Shown here: in pieces, positions 1-12,345 of the stretch
Numbering within the stretch: position 1 is the first letter of the stretch
Layout: each line of letters begins with the position of its first letter
Origin: an uncultured Paraburkholderia sp.
Lineage (GTDB): Bacteria > Pseudomonadota > Gammaproteobacteria > Burkholderiales > Burkholderiaceae
Direction of reading: 5' to 3'
Assembly: GCA_940747215.1 (NCBI GenBank)
Contig: CALNWS010000038.1
Coordinates: 1 to 42,945 of the forward strand
Length of the DNA: 42,945 bases
Translations under genes and position numbers: made by a program
The notes under the pieces: model-generated
Seen by the model: only the letters and a program-made list of their open reading frames with translations
Told to the model about the DNA's origin: nothing
The model's database searches: none

Positions 1-2
1 CA

Positions 3-137
3 AAAAGCTTGCTCGGCAAAGGACTGACCTATCTGCGCACGCAGTGGCCGAAGCTGATCCGCTTCACTACCACACCTCACGCGCTCCGCTACCTTACTCT
101 GGGGAACGTCGTTCGTGGATCGCATACAAAAGATTGA
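3..137 (+). pseudogene. IS66-family transposase C-terminal scrap
   Basis: The window opens inside a reading frame of about 44 codons ending at a TGA (135-137). The segment around LGKGLTYLRTQWPKLIRF resembles the part of IS66 TnpC transposases just before the DGRxxIDNN block, where family members read roughly 'PLGKALxYxxNQWxxLxRF'. The expected catalytic-domain continuation is absent: after IRF the frame runs into unrelated residues and stops. It is therefore a remnant cut on its right side, and the left side lies outside the window. The call rests on one short motif and carries moderate doubt. It suggests past insertion-sequence activity next to the housekeeping block. Confidence 0.5.
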
Positions 138-215
138 CGATGAAAAACGCGATGACGTGCCCGCGCGGCTTGCGTGAGCGGTAAAGAAAACAGCGGGAAT
201 TGTTTGCGAAACTTC

Positions 216-234
216 AGCGGCGGCAGACGCCGCT
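216..234 (-). terminator. Possible weak terminator hairpin downstream of hemJ
   Basis: Seven-base arms AGCGGCG and CGCCGCT flank a five-base loop, about 100 bases beyond the hemJ stop in the direction of transcription. No convincing U-run follows on the minus strand, so this is only a candidate end for the leuS-hemJ transcript. The rest of 138-334 shows no gene. Confidence 0.25.
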
Positions 235-334
235 TTCGCACTTAGCGCGACAGAAATATCACGCGCAGTTTGAGAAAAGTCTTAGGCGACGCGACGAAGA
301 TTCCACCGCCAGAAAACAGGCAAAGGAGTACGAC

Positions 335-757
335 CTAGAAAGGCTTGATCACCACCAGCGTAACCGCTGCCAGCATGCCCAGCACGGGCAGTTCATTGAA
401 CATCCGGTACCACTTGTCCGAGCGACGATTCTCGCCACGCTCGAACGTCCGCAGCAGCACGCCGCAATACGCGTGGTAGACGAGCAGCAGCACAACCACG
501 CCGACCTTCGCGTGAATCCAGCCTTGCCCGCTGCCAATGCCGATGACGAGCCACAGCCACAGCCCGCATGCGAGCGCCGGGACCGTGATGAACGACATGA
601 AGCGGAACAGCTTGCGCGCCATCGTAAGAAGGCGCGCTGTCGCCGCGGGCTCCGTTTCCATCGCCAGATTGACGAAGATGCGCGGCATGTAGAAAAGGCC
701 GGCAAACCAAGAGGCAACCAAGACGATGTGAAACGTCTTAATCCAAAGCATCAGCAA
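335..757 (-). CDS. hemJ: HemJ-type protoporphyrinogen IX oxidase (CopD/UPF0093 family membrane protein)
   Basis: The 140-residue integral membrane protein has about four hydrophobic segments and the usual HemJ length. The N-terminal segment carries the conserved histidine in TFHIVLVASWFAGLFYMPR, and the second half has WIHAKVGVVVLL with a conserved histidine and lysine; these residues are tied to haem binding and activity in the family. HemJ oxidises protoporphyrinogen IX to protoporphyrin IX in haem synthesis at the inner membrane of bacteria lacking HemG or HemY. It is last in the minus-strand run, starting 24 bases after the proA stop, so it is probably co-transcribed. A second ATG two codons in is an alternative start. 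The frame is undamaged. Databases often call such proteins 'CopD family'; HemJ is the more specific reading. Confidence 0.8.
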   Translation of the reverse strand: MLMLWIKTFHIVLVASWFAGLFYMPRIFVNLAMETEPAATARLLTMARKLFRFMSFITVPALACGLWLWLVIGIGSGQGWIHAKVGVVVLLLVYHAYCGVLLRTFERGENRRSDKWYRMFNELPVLGMLAAVTLVVIKPF

Positions 758-781
758 TCCTTGCGAGCGACATCGTTTGAA

Positions 782-2053
782 TTATTGACGCCCTTCGCCG
801 TGCCCGAACACGACGTATTTCAGCGACGTCAAACCTTCCAGACCGACCGGGCCGCGCGCGTGCAGCTTATCGTTCGAGATGCCGATTTCCGCGCCGAGGC
901 CAAACTCGAAGCCGTCGGCGAAACGCGTGGACGCGTTGACCATCACGCTCGCCGAATCCACTTCGCGCAAGAAGCGCATGGCGCGGTCGTGGTCTTCGGT
1001 GACGATCGCGTCCGTGTGCTGCGAGCTGTACGTGTTGATGTGCTCGATCGCCGCCTCGAGGTTGTCGACCACCTTGATCGCCAGCACGGGCGCGAGATAT
1101 TCGGTGCGCCAGTCTTCTTCGGTGGCGTCGACGAGCGGACCCACGCCCGCGTCCGCGAGCACGGCGCGCGCCGCCGCGTCCACGCGCAACTCGATTTCCT
1201 TCTCGCGATACAGCTTGCCGAGCGGCGGCAGCACGTCGGCCGCGATGCCGCGCGCGACCAGCAGCGTTTCCATCGTATTGCAGGTGCCGTAGCGGTGCGT
1301 CTTCGCGTTGTCGCAAACATTGAGCGCTTTGGCGATGTCGGCGCGGTCGTCCACGTACACGTGGCAGATGCCGTCGAGGTGCTTGATCATCGGCACGCGC
1401 GCTTCGTTCATGAAGCGCTCGATCAGGCTCTTGCCGCCCCGCGGAACGATCACGTCGACGTATTCCGTCATCGTGATGAGCTTGCCGACTGCCGCGCGGT
1501 CCGACGTCGCGACAACCTGCACCGCATCCTGCGGCAGACCAGCCGCTTCCAGACCTTCGCGGATCAGCCCGGCAAGCGCCGTGTTGCATTCGAGCGCTTC
1601 GGAGCCGCCACGCAGAATCGTCGCGTTGCCCGACTTCAGGCAGAGCGCGGCCGCGTCGATCGTCACGTTCGGACGCGATTCGTAGATGATGCCGATCACG
1701 CCCAGCGGCACGCGCATCTGGCCGACCTGAATGCCGCTCGACCGATATTTTAGATTGCTGATTTCGCCGATCGGATCGGCCAGCGCGGCGACTTGCCGCA
1801 AGCCTTCGACCATCGTGTTGAGCGCCTTGTCCGACAACGTCAAACGGTCGATGAACGCCGCGTCGTGACCTTTGTCGCGCGCGCGATCTAGCTCGCGCGC
1901 ATTCGCTTCCTTCAGCGCCGCTGATTCACGCTCAATCGCCCCTGCAACCGCGGCAAGCGCGGCGTTTCGCGCCGCAGTCGACGCTCGCGCCATTGCCCGC
2001 GATGCTTGGCGGGCGCGCTGGCCGAGGTCGGTCATGTACTTGTCAATATCCAT
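782..2053 (-). CDS. proA: Gamma-glutamyl phosphate reductase
   Basis: ProA reduces gamma-glutamyl phosphate to glutamate-5-semialdehyde with NADPH, the second step of proline synthesis, in the cytoplasm. The 423-residue product shows the family signatures in order: [20 protein letters not shown] in the cofactor-binding domain, VPRGGKSLI, the catalytic cysteine in [11 protein letters not shown], and a C-terminal [25 protein letters not shown]. The start is placed at the ATG giving MDIDKYM; an upstream in-frame ATG would add eight residues (MRDISRIT) not usual for the family. It lies between holA and hemJ in the conserved minus-strand block. No frameshift or stop interrupts it. Confidence 0.95.
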   Translation of the reverse strand: MDIDKYMTDLGQRARQASRAMARASTAARNAALAAVAGAIERESAALKEANARELDRARDKGHDAAFIDRLTLSDKALNTMVEGLRQVAALADPIGEISNLKYRSSGIQVGQMRVPLGVIGIIYESRPNVTIDAAALCLKSGNATILRGGSEALECNTALAGLIREGLEAAGLPQDAVQVVATSDRAAVGKLITMTEYVDVIVPRGGKSLIERFMNEARVPMIKHLDGICHVYVDDRADIAKALNVCDNAKTHRYGTCNTMETLLVARGIAADVLPPLGKLYREKEIELRVDAAARAVLADAGVGPLVDATEEDWRTEYLAPVLAIKVVDNLEAAIEHINTYSSQHTDAIVTEDHDRAMRFLREVDSASVMVNASTRFADGFEFGLGAEIGISNDKLHARGPVGLEGLTSLKYVVFGHGEGRQ

Positions 2054-2199
2054 GGTGATTCTCGAGATGTCGCGCACGTCATGGTGCGGCGGTCAGATAG
2101 AATGAGCGAAGCTCAGGCGATTGTAAGTCGGACGAAGGCGCTTTGCTCGCGGCGGCCGGCACTATGCCGAAGCCGCGATACAACGAAACGATGCGCGCG

Positions 2200-3318
2200 T
2201 CAAGCCGGCCTTCGTGCGGGTGCTGCGGTTGCGGGGCGAGGTCGCGGCGGCGGTGCGGCAGGCGTTTTTGGCGACGCCACCGTCATGGCCAAATCGAACA
2301 TGCCGTCCCATGGATCGGGCGGCGGATCGTTGCGATGATTGCCCGGCGTGTCGCCCGAGAGGCCCTTCACCTGGCGGTCAAGCCGCGCCGCCAGCGCGAG
2401 CGCCTTTTCGAGCGCGGCTTCCGACACGCGCGAGAGCGCCGGCCCGATCAACCGTTCGCGCGGACCCCACACGCGGTTCTCACGCACGAGCATGGCGAGC
2501 GGCTTGCCCGCCAACACGCCGCGCTTGATGCGCAGCAACGTGCGAATTTCTTCGACGACCGCCCATAACACGAGCACGGCCGCCTCGCCTTCGCCGCGCA
2601 GTCCGTCGAGCATACGCGAAAGCCGACCGACGTCGCCCGCCAGCATCGCTTCGTTCAGCTTGAAAACGTCGTAACGCGCGACGTTCAGTACCGCGTCCTG
2701 AACCTGATCGAAACTGAGCGATCCAGTCGGATACAGCAAACCGAGTTTCTGGATCTCCTGATGCGCCGCGAGCAGATTGCCTTCCACGCGCTCGGCGAGA
2801 AACGCCAGCGCACGGCGCCCCTCTTCGCCTGCGGCCACGCGCTGATTCTGCGCGGCAAGCCGTTGACCGACCCAATTCGGCAACTGAGCGCGCTCAACGG
2901 GATCGATTTTCAACGCGACACCCGCGTCGGACAGCGCCGTGAACCACGCCGACTTCTGCGTGGCGGCGTCGAGACGCGGCAGCGTGATCATCGTGAGCAC
3001 GTCGTCGCTGACGGAGGCAGCGAGCGATTTGAGCGCATCCGCGCCTTCCTTGCCGGGCTTGCCCGACGGAATGCGCAATTCGACCAGTTGACGGTCGCCG
3101 AAAAGCGACATCGACTGGCTCGCGCCAAGCAGCGAACTCCAGTCGAAGCCGCGCTCGACGGTGAACACCGAACGGTCGGTGAAGCCCGCCGCGCGCGCCG
3201 CGGCGCGGATGCGGTCGCACGCTTCCTGTGCGAGCAGATGCTCGTCGCCATAGACGACGTACAGTCCTGCGAGGCCTTTGGCGAGATGCGCTTCGAGCGC
3301 GTCAAGTCGTAATTGCAT
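2200..3318 (-). CDS. holA: DNA polymerase III delta subunit
   Basis: HolA is the delta subunit of the clamp loader; it opens the beta sliding clamp during replication. The protein starts MQLRLDALEAHL and has the family's N-terminal ATPase-like fold, with LYVVYGDEHLLAQEACDRIR near residues 18-37, then the helical C-terminal domain with FKLNEAMLAGD and VLWAVVEEIRTLL. The last ~35 residues are a proline/alanine-rich tail (PPPRPRPATAAPA) without an obvious role. The ATG at 3318 was chosen because the frame upstream of it is unlike any HolA. The gene follows lptE by 58 bases, the classic proteobacterial leuS-lptE-holA order. It is intact. Confidence 0.92.
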   Translation of the reverse strand: MQLRLDALEAHLAKGLAGLYVVYGDEHLLAQEACDRIRAAARAAGFTDRSVFTVERGFDWSSLLGASQSMSLFGDRQLVELRIPSGKPGKEGADALKSLAASVSDDVLTMITLPRLDAATQKSAWFTALSDAGVALKIDPVERAQLPNWVGQRLAAQNQRVAAGEEGRRALAFLAERVEGNLLAAHQEIQKLGLLYPTGSLSFDQVQDAVLNVARYDVFKLNEAMLAGDVGRLSRMLDGLRGEGEAAVLVLWAVVEEIRTLLRIKRGVLAGKPLAMLVRENRVWGPRERLIGPALSRVSEAALEKALALAARLDRQVKGLSGDTPGNHRNDPPPDPWDGMFDLAMTVASPKTPAAPPPRPRPATAAPARRPA

Positions 3319-3376
3319 GGCTACCGGGCGGCGAGGTTGAACACAAACAGCAAACTGGAATCCGGCTGAGACACAA

Positions 3377-3925
3377 TCACAGCGGCGGCGGCAACGATCC
3401 GCCCGGCGCCACCGAAGGCGCACCTTGTCCCGGCGCGGGATGCATCGACTTCACGATGGACAGACGCCGCATGAGCTGGTCGATCGCGTCGTTTTCCATA
3501 TCCGTGAAGAGAATGTCCGACTCTGAAATCTTCGCCTGCGAGTACTGGTCGCTATACGTCATCGCGTGGTTCAGCGCTATCACGCTCGGCGGAATCAGCA
3601 CGGTGCCGTCCTTGCCGACCAGCATGTAGTTCATCGTGAGATTCAGTTGATAATCTTCCACCACGCCGAGCGTATTCAGCGTGAGCGTGCCGATGCTGCG
3701 GTTCTCGGAGATCTGCAGCGTGGCGTCCGCATTGGCAACCGAGCTGACCACCACGGTATCGCTGCCGCCCTGCACCATGCGCGTAAGGCGCGCGCCGGCC
3801 GCCTGCGAGCCGCCGGAAATGAAGAGGCGTTTGAATGCGTAGTCCTGCTGGCCGCGCAACTGGAAGCCGCACGCGGTCAACATTAGCGCGCTGCAAGCCA
3901 GCGTCAATAACGGTCTGCGAGTCAC
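3377..3925 (-). CDS. lptE: LPS-assembly lipoprotein LptE
   Basis: LptE is the outer-membrane lipoprotein that plugs LptD and helps place lipopolysaccharide in the outer leaflet. The 182-residue product begins with a lipoprotein signal, MTRRPLLTLACSALMLTAC, with a lipobox LTAC and Cys19 as the lipidation site. Next comes the typical GFQLRG start of the mature protein and a segment GVVEDYQLNLTMNYMLV matching the LptE beta-sheet region. The C-terminus is proline-rich. It sits between leuS and holA, as in most beta- and gammaproteobacteria. The gap to leuS is about 120 bases and contains a hairpin. Intact. Confidence 0.88.
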   Translation of the reverse strand: MTRRPLLTLACSALMLTACGFQLRGQQDYAFKRLFISGGSQAAGARLTRMVQGGSDTVVVSSVANADATLQISENRSIGTLTLNTLGVVEDYQLNLTMNYMLVGKDGTVLIPPSVIALNHAMTYSDQYSQAKISESDILFTDMENDAIDQLMRRLSIVKSMHPAPGQGAPSVAPGGSLPPPL

Positions 3926-3992
3926 ATTCGCTCCTGGTTCGCAGTAGATTCCGCAGCGGCGACGTCCTGCCTACTGTCGTGTTTCGATGGAG

Positions 3993-4016
3993 GCGTCCCG
4001 CACAACGCCGGGACGC
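3993..4016 (-). other. Hairpin in the leuS-lptE gap
   Basis: Perfect eight-base arms GCGTCCCG and CGGGACGC enclose an eight-base loop, just beyond the leuS stop and before lptE. No U-run follows on the minus strand, so it is more likely an RNA processing or stability element, or a partial attenuator inside the operon, than a full terminator. Confidence 0.35.
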
Positions 4017-4045
4017 GAGACACATGGCCATCGCGCTCTTCGCGC

Positions 4046-8053
<4,008 letters not shown>

Positions 8054-8130
8054 GATGGCTCTCGGAAAGCGTGACGATGTTCAGAAAAGATTCGAAAGTG
8101 GTCCGGCGGAAAACGTAACGATCAACAAAA

Positions 8131-8823
8131 TCAGAAGTGACCGGTGAAGCGGTAGCGGCTGCCGGGATGCCATAAATTGGCGATCGAAGCGACTTGGCTT
8201 TGCGACCACGTGCGCCGGTGCAGCACGTGGCACGGTTCGCTTTCATCCATGGTGAGCAGCTCGCGCGTGCCGGCATCGGCGGCGAGCGCCTCGATCCGGT
8301 ACTCGACCTGCTGTAACGGCACCACGCGAACGAGATACTGGTTCGGCGTGGTGTTAGTGAAGTCCTGCAACGCGTATTCGGGTGCAACCGCCGGATTCAC
8401 CCAGCGCTCTTCGAGCTGCACCGGCTCGTCGTTCTCGAAATGCAGCACGCGTGAATGAAACACCGGGTTGCCGGCGCTCACCTGCATTTCCTCGGCAAGC
8501 GCTTCGTCCGCGATCGTCGCGCCGATGTCGAGCACCTTCGCCTGATAGCGATGGCCGCGCGCAACGATCTCGTCGGAAATACTGCGGATCGCGACGAGCG
8601 TGGACTCGTACTTGGGCCGCGCGACTAACGTGCCCGAACCCTGCACGCGCGTGAGAACCTGTTCGGAGGTCAATTCGCACAGCGCGCGGTTGACCGTCAT
8701 GCGCGCCACGTTGAATTCGCGGGCAAGCTCGTTTTCGGAAGGTACCTGGTCGCCTTCAGCCCATTCGCCCGCATGAATGCGCACGAGGATGAAGTTGATG
8801 CCCTGATAAGCCGGTGCGTTCAT
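8131..8823 (-). CDS. hutC: Histidine utilisation repressor HutC (GntR/UTRA family)
   Basis: HutC represses hut genes and is released by urocanate. The 230-residue product has an N-terminal GntR winged helix ([26 protein letters not shown], roughly residues 22-47) and a C-terminal UTRA ligand domain ([68 protein letters not shown]). The frame is open, but residues 8-16 (GINFILVRI) look one codon shorter and locally scrambled against the usual 'AIKDFIVARI', as if two small indels restored the frame. The structural genes on both sides, hutH and hutU, are broken, leaving an orphan regulator. It may still bind the palindromes upstream of hutH or act elsewhere; that is inference. Confidence 0.85.
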   Translation of the reverse strand: MNAPAYQGINFILVRIHAGEWAEGDQVPSENELAREFNVARMTVNRALCELTSEQVLTRVQGSGTLVARPKYESTLVAIRSISDEIVARGHRYQAKVLDIGATIADEALAEEMQVSAGNPVFHSRVLHFENDEPVQLEERWVNPAVAPEYALQDFTNTTPNQYLVRVVPLQQVEYRIEALAADAGTRELLTMDESEPCHVLHRRTWSQSQVASIANLWHPGSRYRFTGHF

Positions 8824-8856
8824 TGCGCTGTACGTGCTGAAGTGGTTGCGGCCGGA

Positions 8857-9910
8857 TTACTGTTCGGACACGAACGAGAACGGGCTCAGCTTCGCGATCG
8901 TGCCGTCCTGCACGAGGCGCGTGACCGCCGTGATGTCCGGTGCGAAGTAATGATCGAGCTCCTAGTGCCGCACGTCTTTGCACACCACGTCCATCACCTT
9001 CTGCAGGCTCGGGCTGGTCTTGTTCGGACCGTGCAGATCGACGCCCTGCGCGGCGGCGAGCAGTTCAATCGAGAGAATGTTCGCGGTGTTGTCGGCGATA
9101 TCGCCCAGCTTGCGTGTCGCGAACGAGGAACGGCGGCAGACCCGACAGCGTAGCGTCGATAAGCAGCGCGATGCGGCGCTCGGCCAGCGCGCCGATTTCC
9201 GAGGCGGCGAGCACCAGGTTGTCGGCGGCGAACGCGACCGGTTCCGCGTGGAAGTTGCCGCCCGAGATCACTTCGCCGGTGTCCGGGAAAATCAGCGGAT
9301 TGTCCGACACGGCGCTCGCTTCCAGCAGCAGCACGTTCGCCGCGTGACGCATCTGGTCGAGACACGCGCCCATCACCTGCGGCTGGCAGCGCAGGCTGTA
9401 CGGGTCCTATACCTTGTCGCAATCGGCGTGCGACACATTGATGGCCGAGCCCTGCAGCAGCGAACGGTATGCAGGCGGCTGCATCCACCTGCCCCTGATG
9501 ACCGCGCAGCGAGCGCGCCCGCCACGAGTGCCGTGCGGTACAGGTCTTCGATTGCGAACATGTTGTAGAGCGCGAGGCCTTCCGTGGCCGAGACTGGACA
9601 GCTTCAGCGCGATCAAGAAACGCACCACCGGGCGCGACATCGGCTGCTCGCCCACGCCCACCGCGTGCGAGAGGACCAGATTGCGTTGCAGGAGTTCGAG
9701 CTGGTCGTGCGGAATATGCGTGCTGGCAAGGTGCCCAAAGCCCGTATTGATGCCGTAGGCAGGTTCGCCCTTTGCGGCAATGTCGGCGACGGCTTTTGCG
9801 CAAGCGTCGATCGCCGCATGGCTTGCCGAGTCGAGTTGCAGCGCGACGTGTTCGCGTGCGATCTGGCGAAGTTGCGGGCGCGTCAGGTGGCCGGGCTTTA
9901 GAGTCATCAT
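8857..9910 (-). pseudogene. hutH: Histidine ammonia-lyase, deleted and frameshifted
   Basis: HutH deaminates histidine to urocanate using an MIO group made from an Ala-Ser-Gly triad. The N-terminus is clear (MMTLKPGHLTRPQLRQIA, GINTGFGHLASTHI, LQRNLVLSHAVGVGEQ, PVVRFLIALKLSSLG). The next ~110-130 residues, which should hold the GSVGASGDLAPLAH active-site block, are missing: the sequence jumps to ALYNMFAIEDLYRTALVAGAL. Later pieces ([53 protein letters not shown]) are frameshifted. A second deletion follows GLPPFLV and removes about 50-60 residues. A TAG lies near 8965 before ELDHYFAPDI. The remnant is catalytically impossible. It formerly began the hutH-hutC-hutU transcript. Confidence 0.93.
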
Positions 9911-9921
9911 GGTTGGGTTGT

Positions 9922-9934
9922 CCTGTCTATACAA
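9922..9934. promoter_or_regulatory. HutC-like operator half-palindrome
   Basis: The sequence CCTGTCTATACAA lies just upstream of the hutH start and resembles the CTTGTATATACAAG-type palindrome bound by HutC, with one arm degraded. The call is by pattern only. Confidence 0.4.
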
Positions 9935-9958
9935 TTCGAGAGAAGCCTGCTGTGTCCG

Positions 9959-9972
9959 CTTGTATATACAAC
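9959..9972. promoter_or_regulatory. HutC-type operator palindrome
   Basis: CTTGTATATACAAC is a near-perfect palindrome of the HutC operator type (CTTGTATnTACAAG), about 50 bases upstream of hutH. It is the best preserved of three such sites between hutH and the LysR gene. With hutC still open, repression here could survive although the enzyme does not. Confidence 0.65.
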
Positions 9973-10250
9973 TTGTTTTTTCACTTCCCCTTCAGGGATT
10001 TCCATTAGAATGCACAGCTTGACGCGGCGTACGGGGCGCTCGTCGCAACGTATTGCACTGTTCCTGCGGCTTGGCCGAAGAATGCTCAGCGCGCGAATTA
10101 CGGATCGCACCTTGTATATACATCTACAAAATCGACGCCGCCAGCCGCGTCAAAAAACATTCGTGCGCGGCAAGAGGCGGCGTTCATTCATGAGTTATAG
10201 AAGAAGAGGCTCAGAGAAGTGCCCGAACGGCGACTTCGCAAGACGCAAGC
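9973..10250. other. Gene-free remnant between hutH and the LysR terminator
   Basis: No convincing gene is seen. The stretch holds a third HutC-like palindrome (below) and short open frames with arginine-rich, non-protein-like translations. Its position suggests the upstream flank of the old hut operon and possibly the decayed 5' end of a divergently transcribed gene, of which nothing recognisable survives. Confidence 0.4.
10111..10124. promoter_or_regulatory. Second HutC-type palindrome
   Basis: CTTGTATATACATC matches the operator core at 9959-9972 for its first 12 bases. It lies 200 bases from hutH, too far for hutH itself, so it probably served a lost divergent hut-regulated gene. Confidence 0.5.
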
Positions 10251-10251
10251 G

Positions 10252-10286
10252 AAAAAGCCCGCGCGTCCATGCGAACACGCGGGCTT
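10252..10286 (-). terminator. Intrinsic terminator of the LysR gene
   Basis: On the minus strand AAGCCCGCG, a 14-base loop, and CGCGGGCTT form a nine-base-pair stem that runs straight into a U-rich tract. It begins about 40 bases after the LysR stop codon, which fits its role as that gene's terminator. Confidence 0.8.
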
Positions 10287-10324
10287 GCGGTTGAATGCGG
10301 ATTCAGGCACCCGCTGCGGCTACG

Positions 10325-11191
10325 TCACAGTTGCACGCGCGCGGCGATGAAGTCGAGAAAAGATTGCACGCGGCCCGCCAGCGACGCGCTCTGGTAATAC
10401 ACTGCGCTCACCGGCTGCCGCTCGTCGGCCAGCACGCTGCCGAGAATCGGCACGAGGCGTTTTTCGCGGACGTCGGCGGCGGTCATGAAATCGGCGAGGC
10501 ACGCAATGCCCCAGCCGGACAACGCGAGCTGCCGCAGCGTTTCGCCGCTCGACGCCGTGATCGCCGGATCGATTTTCAGCGCGCCCTGCTGGCCGTCACG
10601 GCCCGCGCGCAACGGCCAGCGGTTCAGATGTTCGGGTACCGTGAAGCCGATCAGCCGATGTCCGCGCAGCGCCTCCACCGTTTTCGGTTCGCCATACTCG
10701 GCGAGATACGCCGGGCTCGTGAGCACGTGCAGCGTCGAATCCTGCAGCGCGCCGATCCGGATCGCGATATCCACCTTCTGCTCCAGCAGATCGACGATGC
10801 GTTCGTTGCTCGTGAGTTCGAGCCGGATCTCCGGGTACAGCAGCGAAAACGCTTTCATATGCGGCGCGATGCAGTGAAGCATGAAGGGCGACGCCGCATC
10901 CACGCGCAGACGCCCCGACGGCCGCTCGCGCCCGGGCGCGACCGATTCCTCCGCCTCCTCCATCGCCTCGATGATCGCGCGCGCCCGCTGCAGGAACATC
11001 TCGCCCTCTTCCATGAGCTGCAGGCGGTGCGTGGTACGCCGCACGAGCGCCGTGCCGAGTTTCTTTTCGAGCCGCGTGAGCGCGCGGCTCACGCCGGACA
11101 CTGTCTGCCCGAGTTTCTCCGCTGCCGCCATGATCAAGCCGCTGTCGATCACGGTGACGAACACCAGCAATTCGTCCGTGGAAGTCTTCAT
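10325..11191 (-). CDS. LysR-family transcriptional regulator
   Basis: The intact 288-residue protein has an N-terminal winged helix (ELLVFVTVIDSGLIMAAAEKLGQTVSGVSRALTRLEKKLG, about residues 7-46) and a LysR substrate-binding domain (GRLRVDAASPFMLHCIAPHM, LEQKVDIAIRIG, ETLRQLALSGWGIACLADFM). It belongs to the LysR group that typically lies divergent to an oxidoreductase gene, as here: a broken SDR gene starts 105 bases away on the other strand. If its role was to control that gene, it has lost its nearest target. The inducer cannot be told from sequence. It ends with a good terminator. Confidence 0.85.
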   Translation of the reverse strand: MKTSTDELLVFVTVIDSGLIMAAAEKLGQTVSGVSRALTRLEKKLGTALVRRTTHRLQLMEEGEMFLQRARAIIEAMEEAEESVAPGRERPSGRLRVDAASPFMLHCIAPHMKAFSLLYPEIRLELTSNERIVDLLEQKVDIAIRIGALQDSTLHVLTSPAYLAEYGEPKTVEALRGHRLIGFTVPEHLNRWPLRAGRDGQQGALKIDPAITASSGETLRQLALSGWGIACLADFMTAADVREKRLVPILGSVLADERQPVSAVYYQSASLAGRVQSFLDFIAARVQL

Positions 11192-11296
11192 TGTTGATTT
11201 CGAGTCAAGTTTGATTTGAGACTAACACGCTTTTTGCGAGAATCAGGAAGGCGGGTACTCCTTGCATACCATCGTCTTTCCAACAAGGAGAACGTC

Positions 11297-12191
11297 TTGA
11301 ACATCTTCATTACAGGCGCGAGCGGTTTTATCGGCGGCTCGATCGCGGCGCATCTCGCGCGCACCGGCCACCATGTACACGGTCTCATCCGCAAGCCCGA
11401 GCAGGCTGCCGAACTGCAAAGCCTCGGCATCGAACCGGTGATCGGCACGCTCGATGACCACGATCTGCTCGTCGCCGAAGCGAAAAAAGCGGACGCCATC
11501 ATCAACGCGGCGAGCAGCGACCACGAAGGCGCGGTTAAAGCGCTGATCGAAGGACTCGCCGGCTCCGGCAAAACGTTTCTGCACACGAGCGGCTCAAGCA
11601 TCGTCGGCGATGCGTCGGGCGGCGAAGCGGGCGACGCGCGCATCTACCACGAAGACGCGCTGCCCGAGCCGACCGCCGACAAGGCAGCGCGCGTCGCGAT
11701 CGACCAGTTCGTGCTCGACGCCGCCAAGCAGAACATTCGCTCAGCGGTACTGTGCAATACGCTCATCTACGGCAACGGCGCGGTGCCGGGCAGCGCGAGC
11801 GTGTAACTGCCGCGTCTCGTGCGTCAGGCGCAAAAGAGCGGCGTGGTGCGTCACGTGGGCAGCGGCGGCAACATCTAGTCGAACGTGCACATCGACGACG
11901 TCGCCGAACTGTATCGCCTCGCGCTAGATAAAACGCCTGCGGGCACGTTCTATTTCGTGGAAAGCGGCGAAGCGTCGTTCCGCGACATGAGCCGCGCCAT
12001 TGCGAACGCCATGAAACTCGGCGAGCCGCAGGACTGGCCGCTCGACGAAGCGAAGAAGGAATGGGGCTATGAAATGGCTTCGTACGGACTCGGCTAGAAT
12101 AGCCGCGTACGTGGTGAGCGCGCGCAAACTGCTTGGATGGCAACCGAAGCGCACGTCAGTACTCGACTGGATCGAACGCGACATGAAGTGA
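11297..12191 (+). pseudogene. NAD-dependent epimerase/SDR oxidoreductase, nonsense and frameshift mutations
   Basis: The N-terminal Rossmann fold is clear: NIFITGASGFIGGSIAAHLA gives the GxxGxxG nucleotide loop, followed by HVHGLIRKPEQA and GIEPVIGTLDD. The probable start is a TTG at 11297 behind an AAGGAG at 11284. Three in-frame stops interrupt it: TAA at 11804 (after PGSASV), TAG at 11876 (in GGNI-NVHIDD, where a tryptophan is likely ancestral) and TAG at 12095 (after SYGLG). A frameshift then leads to ARKLLGWQPKRTSVLDWIERDMK, ending at 12191. The order of all pieces matches one ~295-residue extended SDR of unknown substrate. It diverges from the intact LysR gene, its probable former regulator. 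Confidence 0.9.
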
Positions 12192-12345
12192 TGCAGCACT
12201 CGAAGTCACACGATGAGCGACGCGCCGCAACCGTAAGCACTGTAAGCGTGGCCGTTGCGAATCCGTAAGCTCGGCTCGATAGAATCGCACCAAAGTAACG
12301 GTGCATGCCGCCATTTCCGGCCTGCACACGAGTGCGGATCTATCG

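Noticed and set aside
200..1753. 517-codon open frame on the plus strand antisense to hemJ and proA
   Set aside because: Its translation is Arg/His/Gln-rich without any family likeness and mirrors the codon bias of the real minus-strand genes; it is a high-GC shadow.
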